Assembly: GCA_900169235.1 (NCBI GenBank)
Contig: FWCC01000168.1
Coordinates: forward strand, 1-29,532
Source: Zarea fungicola
Taxonomy: Eukaryota > Ascomycota > Sordariomycetes > Hypocreales > Cordycipitaceae
Length of the DNA stretch: 29,532 nucleotides
Reading direction: 5' to 3'
This document shows positions 22,258 to 29,532 of the stretch, piece after piece. Both the position numbers and the translations under genes were made by a program. The notes under the pieces were generated by a model. That model searched no databases. It was not told where the DNA came from and saw only the letters and a program-made list of their open reading frames with translations. Each line of letters begins with the position of its first letter. The first letter of the stretch is position 1.

Positions 22258-23209
22258 CTGCACTAAAGGGGTCGGAGGCCTTCAGACGTGATGATGCTGA
22301 GAAGGCAAGCTTGTTACGACGCAAGGCATCGGAAATAAATCCCTAGATCAGAGAGTGAAACGTAAAATCACCACGCAGTATGTTCATTGGAAGTTATACA
22401 GAGGTTAGTTACAGTTTGGGGGCCAGCATTATTAATATGTGCCGGTAGTTGACCGCGAACCCCACCGCGATCAGTAAATTATAGTTGCCAGGACTTCGTC
22501 CTTGTTGCTCCTTAGTTACATACAGGAACATATACATACCCCTGTGCAAGATAATCAGCCACCTACAGCAGATGCGGGCCGAGTACGGAGTACAACTGAA
22601 AGGTAACCTGCCACATAGCCTTAGGAGAGTATATGCTCGTTCCGGTTAGTTTAATGGAGTATGAACTTGATGAACTTGCTGGTACTAGCTAAGCATGCAT
22701 ACTTCGAGGAATAACTAACAGTATCATACTGGTGCTCTGGGCTCTCAACCGATTCAAGAATGATCACAGCTAGAATAGCAGCGCCCGCTAGTTTACCAGT
22801 GACTGGGTCACGCAAATCGGGTTCAGTGAGAAATAACAAGGAGCTAATGGCATATGACGTTGTAGTAGTAGACTTTATCACACAACATATGCGATAGATT
22901 CTCTTCAAAGACCATTTCAAAAAAACAAAAACAAAAAAAAACAAGAAAAAACAGATGCCGCTTATCTTTTCTTGATATTATTTCAACCAAGTACCGGCAA
23001 ATGACAAGAAATAAGTATACTGTTAGGAAATGAGTATCGAACGAAAACCATCAATAGTAATGATTTATAGAGCCAGTAAAAACAGACTGCTAGACCAGCC
23101 CAAATGACATACTCGTCTTATTTCATCTAATTGCCCTGATACATTCAAGTGGGTAAAAAAAAATCCGTTGGTATTTGTATGCTGTAATGCAGGAAGCTTC
23201 TATCTAATT
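22258..23209. other. Intergenic region between the two ABC transporter genes
   Basis: About 950 bp, AT-rich towards 22900-23200, with no supportable gene. The ATG frame at 22651-22944 on the minus strand has no recognisable domain. It should carry the promoter of the diverged ABC gene and the 3' end of the intact one. A GAGTACGGAGTAC tandem motif lies at 22581-22593, and an A-rich tract at about 22918-22951. Confidence 0.5.
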
Positions 23210-26200
23210 TCATTTGTCAACAACTCTAGCCTTGCCGTGTACCAATTCTACAAGCATATTTGCGTCCTTAACTGTCTCTAGTCTATGCGCAATCATCATT
23301 ATCGTGCATCCAGCGAATGCCTCCCTGAGTACCTTTTGGATGGCCGTGTCCGTTTCCAGGTCCACGTTGCTAGTCGCCTCATCCATCAAAATGACTTTGC
23401 TCCGAGTCTCTTTGCTTCGTAGAATGGCACGCGCAATTGACAGAAGCTGTAATTGGCCGTGAGACAGTCCGACCTTGCTCAATTGTGCCTCTAGGCCGCC
23501 TTCCCTATTTACAAGGGTCAGCAGCCCAACGCGCCTCAACACGTCATCAACATCGTTATCCGTAGTGACACTGTCCCCGGTGGGCGAGTTCAAGTTGAAA
23601 GGTAGTAGATTGTTTCGAACCGAACCCCCCAGGTCTAGATAATCTTGCGAGATAGTAATGATACGGGACCGGAGCGTGTCGCGCGGGACAGTAGAAATAT
23701 CCACTCCATCGATCTCAATTCGTCCGGTATACTCCAAGAAGCCCAACATGCTCAAAAACAGAGAGCTCTTGCCACTGCCTGTTCGACCCGTGATACCGAC
23801 CTTATCTCCAGGTCGGACTAAGAGTGACACATCCTGAAGAGCAAGTGGCGCCTCGATTCTGTACTTAGCCGAGACACACTCCAACTTGATTTCGCCTCGG
23901 TGTGGCCAGTTTGGGGGTAAATCAATTGGATCCAGCTCAGGTTCCGTAGGTGTGTTGTCCATAAAGTCTCTTAGTCGCGATAGGGCATTGATCGAGTTGT
24001 CCAGCTCAGTGCTGTTTTCAACGAAATATTCGAGCGATATTCCTAGGTAAAGAAGGATCAGGTAAGAAAGGCCGATGGCCGGGATCGAAGCAGTGCCTCT
24101 ATGCCTCATGGAAAGTGACGTTAAGGTAACACTGACTCCACAAGTCAGAAGATCCATTACAAGGCTAAGCCAGCGTTTGATAGAATTCGCAATGTACACT
24201 GGTTTTTGAGAACCGTACAATAGCTCCAGGCCGAAGCTGAGATTGCTAGGCCGTAAGCCAAGAGCCCGAATATGCCGCAGTCCGGTAGCTGTTTCCGCAA
24301 AATAGTTGTACAGTGGTGTCTTCGTCTCCAACTCCATCTGACGCATCTGACGGGAAGTCTGCGAATAGTAGAACAAGATAACCCCGACTGAGAGGATAAT
24401 GAAAGGCAGTATCGTGACCATGTATGTCGTCCCAGAGGCGATAATGACAGCCTGTATAATAACGTGAAACAACATATAAAAGAATCGGAAAGCGTGCCAT
24501 GGAACTACTTGCATAGTTGCGTTCATGTCTTGGCTATATCTGTTCAAAATGGAGCCAGTATCGGTGCATGAGAAAAATGCTAATGTCGAGCGCATCACGG
24601 TATGCGTTAATCTTGCATGCAGCTCCGTCGAAGATCGCGGTGCAAGCACGCGCGATACTACTGTATTCGCTGCAGCAGAGGCCGTTGTAGCGAAGATGGA
24701 GGCCCCAACATACATACTTAGATAATTGATGTTCTCCGGAGCAACCTCAATCCAGATACGAATAAAAATATCCGGTAGTGTTTCGCCCAGCGAGACCAAG
24801 AAGACAACAAAAACCCAGGCCACAAACGTACCGGTTCCTATGGTGTTGATGAAAAATGCATATAACCCTGTATTAAACCCACGATTTGGAGCTGGCACCA
24901 TGATTGTATGCGTTTGAGCCAAATCTTGAAAGCCTCGAGACAGCTGCATAACCGACTTCTCCTTGCCTTCAATCTCCAACGCCAGCTTTGCTGTTTGGCT
25001 GTTGAGGGCGCTGACGAGTGTAGCACGGAACCATTCATCTTCAAAGTCCGTTTCTAGAACAAGGCCGCCTTTGCCATCCAAGAGAAGTAGCTGATCAGCA
25101 ACCTCTAGGACCTCCGACAGATGCGTCGCCATTATCACAGTGCAGCCTGCATTTCTAAGCAGCCCGTCCTCACCACACAACAGGAAAAGAATTGACACCG
25201 CGGTCTTTCGATCCAGTGCGCTAAAAATATCGTCAAGAACAACTATGGGTGCTCGGCAATAGAGTGCCCTAGCTAGGCTGATTCTGTGACGCTGTCCGCC
25301 ACTCAAATTCATCCCGTTCGTGCCAGCAACGTAGTTGTCGTGACCTGGTAGATGATCGAGATCTTCCAAGAGAAGGCAGACGGAGAGAATAGTGGAATAC
25401 CATTCGGCGTCGAAAACGAGTCGTCCAACTATATTTTCACGTACTGATACGTTTTGAATCCAGGGTGACTGATCGGCGTATCCAATGACGCCTTCCTCAA
25501 CGTAGATGAAGCCATCGGCGACATTGGCATCACCAACAAGACTGTGCAGAAGCGCGGATTTTCCTGAGCCACTTGGACCTAGCGCGGCTGTGATGCTGCC
25601 TCGATCAAGAGAGAAGTTGGCTTGCCGGAAAATTTCTGATTCTGAATCTCGTGATTGTAGAGTTACGTCTACAAACTCGACGGCAACAGACACCAAATCC
25701 TCGTGCTCTTTTTTCGAGTCTAGTAGTGGTGGGGGCTGCACTAGAATGCGATGATCCTCATATTCTTCCAGCTCTAGATACGCTTGAATACGATCCATAC
25801 ATGCAAACATGGCGGCAGCAGTAGAAAGAGCCGGGACCAATGTGTAAAGAGGCCTTTGAATGTGCGATACAGCAGCCAAGCATGGAAAGACTTGGATCGG
25901 TGAAAGCTTTCCAGCTAGTGATGTCGAAAAGAGGCCAGCGGCAACGACTACAACGGGCGTTATGGTGGGTACAAACATCCCTGCTGCTTTCTCCGCGACC
26001 TTGAGGGTGAAAGACATCTTCGCTGAGGCAATTTCTCCCTCGCGCAGCTGTTGAAGATACACAGAAATTGTTGGGCTAAGGCCAATAATCTTGATAACTC
26101 TCAACTGCGAGAGGATCCTCGAGGTTTCAGATACACGATGTCGAATTTTTTCATTCCATGCCGCCATGGGCGCACCAGAGTGTTTTGCAATATATGACCC

Positions 26201-27500
26201 GAAGGCAATGGAACACAGCAGTGGGAACATTATGACGAAGCAGGCTTTACCAACGAACAAGCCAAGGCAGTACATGCCCAGAACAACTTCCGTCAAGTGG
26301 AAAGGAATTTCGCAGACGGCAGTGACACCTAATGCAATCTTTTCCACATCATTAGTCATGAGAGTCATAGCTGCTGACTTCATTGCTTCTGGCTGAGCCA
26401 AGGTATGACTTTTATCGAGAACTTCGGCAATCAGAATGCTGCGAAGCTGGATCATCAGCTGGCCGCCCAGGTGTTTAAATGATGCCCTTGAGGCTGCCGA
26501 AGTGAAAAAGACAAGAAAAAAAGCCAGCGCCAATGAATCTTCGGTATATTTGGTCAAATCCGTTGACTGGATAGCAATGAGGAGGCGCTGTAGCAAAAAA
26601 GGTTGCGCTACTGACGAGACGGAAAATAACAGTCGAGGTAAAGCGAGGGCCAAGATCGGCAGTAGAAGAATCCTAAAGCATACAGCAGCTAGCTTCCATT
26701 TTGGGCTTATTGCTGCATTTTGCCAATGTTGTTTAAATCGCTGAGAAAGTTCTTCGGGAGCAAAATCCGGTCCAATTTGATCCAGGTCTTTAGGAGTAAG
26801 CTGTCCCCGAAAACCGAGCAGGAATGTTGAATTGAGCCATAGAAAGAGGGCTCTGTTCCAGAACCCACCAGATGACTCTTTGCTGTTTGCTCGTCGTATA
26901 TGGCCATCGACCAAGGCAGCCCCCCTGGGAATTTCGTCAAGCAGCAAGAGTACCACACGAACAACGGCCGAGGCGGCGCATAGATAGCCTGTAATCTGAG
27001 TGTTTTCGTTTGTGAAATACTGCCGGCTCCGGGTGCTGTCAATAAGAATGCCGAGAGCAAGATGCAGGCCGAGGAATGCTGATGATTGTGCTGAGCGTCG
27101 GTATTCTTGGTAGATTGCGCCAACAATCGACATGGCGATAATGAGGTCTATCGTAAAGGTTGGGAAGTCTCCCTTGGGGTTGAAGTCGATTGACGTGCAT
27201 CGTACTATTATTGACGCGACTTGAAGGAACACAATGACGGAGGCGGAAGCCTGCACACAGTATTAGCAAAGCAGAATAGACTCGGGCCTTTTGGGCTACA
27301 CCTACGAGCTTAAGCCACAGCAGCCAGCCCCGACGAGGTCGGACGGGCTGATCGGGATAATGTATGAAGAGGGCAGGTGTTAGAAGGAACACCAAGCAAG
27401 AGGGTAGAAATGTCAGGATGGCGTCTTCAAATTGCATCGCAGCGTCGAAGACGGCTGTAACGGGCCACAAAGAAAGCCCAAGAAAGAGATGCGGCACCAT
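23210..27500 (-). CDS. ABCC (MRP-type) multidrug-resistance-like ABC transporter
   Basis: Exons 27306-27500 and 23210-27250 on the minus strand, joined over a 55-nt GTAGGT..GTGCAG intron (phase 0, after WLKL), encode 1411 aa. The ATG at 27500 is the only good start. The layout is that of a full ABCC exporter: N-terminal helices (about 1-150), TMD1 (about 215-520), NBD1, TMD2 (about 850-1130) and NBD2. NBD1 has Walker A GPSGSGKS (K629), LSGGQ (714-718), Walker B LDD (the Asp usual in ABCC NBD1) and an intact ATHL H-loop. NBD2 has GRTGSGKSS (K1226), the SQD Q-loop, LSHGQ (1327-1331), MDEATS and AHR. All residues expected for ATP hydrolysis at the consensus site are present. Family members export drugs, conjugates or fungal metabolites across plasma or vacuolar membranes; the substrate here is unknown. 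Its diverged sister lies 950 bp downstream, same strand. Confidence 0.93.
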
Positions 27501-28015
27501 GATTACTCCTGTATCGTTGTTCTCCAAGTGGCAAAGAGCAAGCGGCTCGGCGCATCAATGCTCGCTCAATCCACGAATGCCCGATGGCCGGCGCTTGGTG
27601 CCCATACCTTAGTTAGATGCAGATAGAGGTATCAGGTACTGGTGAAGATTGTTGGAATAGTAAGGCTGCTGGATAGGGCAAATGACGTTAAATGTGTTGG
27701 TACGATAGTACAACGGAGGAAATCAGTGAGCTAACTGTTAGGGGCTTTGGGGGCCCAGATGAAAAGGGCGGAAAGCCTCCTTCCTGGTCGGGCTAGTTGA
27801 TTCTTATCCCTGCTACTCCATGCCCCAGAAGGTACCTACCAGTAATCAGCTGGGCTCTGGACCCAGCTACCTTACCGGTAGTAGCTTACTTCAGACCTGT
27901 TAAAGGTTATAATATAATAGGGAGTGTAGCTCTGATGTTGCATTGCTACCAATAACAGGAGACGGGAGAGTAAAGCGTGCTTTGTAAACCCACCGTTTGG
28001 ACATTCTGGCAGTGC

Positions 28016-28033
28016 AAAAAAAAAAAAAAAAAA
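28016..28033 (+). repeat. Homopolymer tract of 18 A
   Basis: An uninterrupted run of 18 adenines in intergenic DNA. No coding remnant precedes it that would mark it as the tail of a retroposed copy, and no flanking duplication is visible. Confidence 0.9.
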
Positions 28034-28159
28034 CAGCACCGCCTCGGACCAAGCAGCGAAGTGTTCCCGCAGTGGTCTCTTAGTGATCATCTCTATCAGG
28101 GTCAGTGTAACTACTTACTGAGTTCTTGGGTAGAACTTTCCATTAAAATGCTAGCTACT

Positions 28160-28189
28160 GGTACGGACAAGGAGTGCCAGTCCTGTACC
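28160..28189. repeat. Imperfect inverted repeat
   Basis: GGTACGGAC and GTCCTGTACC are inverted copies with one extra base, separated by 11 nt. It could form a small hairpin. There is no adjacent gene end to suggest a terminator. Confidence 0.5.
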
Positions 28190-29509
28190 GGCTTACTATG
28201 CATAACCTTGCATACGTGGCTTCTGAGATCTTCCCTTTGCAGACTTCGGCTAATTGATACCTGCAAGGGTCAAAGAAGGCCAGAGACACTCTTGTGTGTT
28301 ATACTGTTTCTATCCCCACACTTTCGAGTCGGCTGCTTCTAATAAACTCGGAGAATGCTTATTTTCTGCGGCATACTCCAAATCTATACAGTTCCCAATC
28401 TGCCGGGTATACATATTCAGCCACCGTCCACTAAAACTGGATAAATGGATGCCACCAAAAATAAGAGAGGTCAGATGTCCGTTTCTCATTAGTTCAGAGA
28501 CCTTTATGTAACTTGCCCAGTAACTAAGCAGTACGGAGTAGCCGGTTCAGCTCTGACCACACTCAACAGCAACTAATTAGGAACTAGTTATCTGCATCCC
28601 CACACCCTCCCTGCACTCGAACACGGTCTGCATACTGATAGTATCAATGCTCAGACCCCTTTTGAGAGCTTCATTTAGGTATCATTGCCGTGGCAGTCGG
28701 CTTTAATAATGCAAAAGCAGACTTATTAAAAGCAAACGAACAAGATAACGAGTGCCTGTAATGCGGTGCTTACCTCTAATTCTCATCCCCAGCACAAATA
28801 TGCAAAAGCCTCTCATGCTAAAGCTGGCATGCAAGGACTGTTGACTGGCCTGGTTTATGGATATCAACAAATCACACCATACACAATCGGAACAGCAAAG
28901 GAGACATTCGCCTAATAGTTCATAATTCCCTTTATATATCGCTCGTCTAATGTAATATTAAATGGAGTATAGTTGGTTATGAGTCAGATACAGGCTGCTT
29001 GATTTCCGAATGATTTCCACAGCATTTGGCCGCTACAGTCGGTTAGTCACATCGCCGTATGATTAAAGTTTCTGGATGCCGAGAGCGTACTGAGCGGTGC
29101 AGCCATGACGTTGGCATTGAAAAGTACAAAAGCGCACGCGACAAAGATGGATGATAGCGACATGTTCGTGGTGTCGCAAAGGCGAGAGTGGTAAAGAACC
29201 TGCTACTGTAAAATATATGTTGCAGATGCTGCAGGTGTTGTAAAGGATGTTTGCAGAAACCAACCTCTTAAATCGCTGCCCAAGACTGACAGGACTTGGG
29301 CCACTATACCAGCAAGCCAAGCATTTACTTGACGATTAAATCACGTGTTTCCTGGTTCTGCCAGCTTAGAACCCTTTGTTTATGGAACCTCTGGCGTAAT
29401 CACGCATGAGAGTGCCGAAGCCCCCCCCTCTTTCCGTAGAATCTCGCCACCTAAAAACATGCAGTGAGATGTTTATGTCCGGGAAGAGCTTGCTACCAAA
29501 TCCGCTGCT

Positions 29510-29532
29510 ATTTTTTATTTTTATTTTTATTT
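29510..29532 (+). repeat. T-rich low-complexity repeat at window edge
   Basis: A TTTTTA-type repeat runs to the last base and probably continues outside the window. Confidence 0.8.

Larger units (their letters stand above)
27501..29532. other. Terminal gene-free region upstream of the ABC pair
   Basis: About 2 kb with no gene I can support. The frames at 27977-28342, 28254-28511 and 29063-29320 lack recognisable content. The part nearest 27500 must include the promoter of the intact ABC gene. Also present are an 18-A tract (28016-28033), an imperfect inverted repeat (28160-28189), an AGTACGGAGTA motif (28530-28540) and a T5A-type low-complexity end. Confidence 0.5.

Noticed and set aside
28016..28033. 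Poly(A) run as the tail of a retroposed element
   Set aside because: No upstream coding remnant or target-site duplication is visible.

Overview
The window looks like nuclear DNA of a filamentous ascomycete. The evidence is short GT-AG introns of about 45-160 nt, CT-rich leaders, roughly 1-3.6 kb between genes, and proteins typical of Pezizomycotina. A sordariomycete, perhaps hypocrealean, is my best guess, but it rests on protein style rather than any search. I see no rRNA, tRNA, CRISPR array or intact transposon.

Left part (1-16.6 kb), five genes. A long stretch without a recognisable gene (1-3598) leads into a three-exon DUF1989 (urea-carboxylase-associated) protein (3599-4813, +). This converges on RPT6, the 26S proteasome regulatory ATPase (5034-6274, -). 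RPT6 shares a 1.6 kb divergent spacer with a large VNX1-type cation/proton antiporter (7852-11277, +). Next come a GC-rich MFS monocarboxylate-type transporter (12272-13934, +) and a POF1-type NMN adenylyltransferase-like gene (15299-16594, -). These are mostly housekeeping or metabolic genes with no clear shared pathway.

Right part (17-29.5 kb), a tandem pair of full-length ABCC (MRP-type) ABC transporters, both on the minus strand. The upstream copy (23210-27500) has two exons and complete ATP-site motifs. The downstream copy (17355-22257) can be reconstructed as an 11-exon, 1429-aa protein. It aligns without gaps to its neighbour across most of the second membrane domain, but many ATP-site residues differ from consensus (Walker A in both domains, H-loop of NBD1, Q-loop and signature of NBD2). 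Its introns are unusual: nine of ten lie in the C-terminal half, one is GC-AG, and three consecutive ones in the 45-51 nt range are stop-free multiples of three. The final 2 kb hold no gene I can support.

The most interesting element is this diverged, intron-rich ABCC paralogue beside its intact sister. I found no clear evidence of a wholly new multi-gene system.
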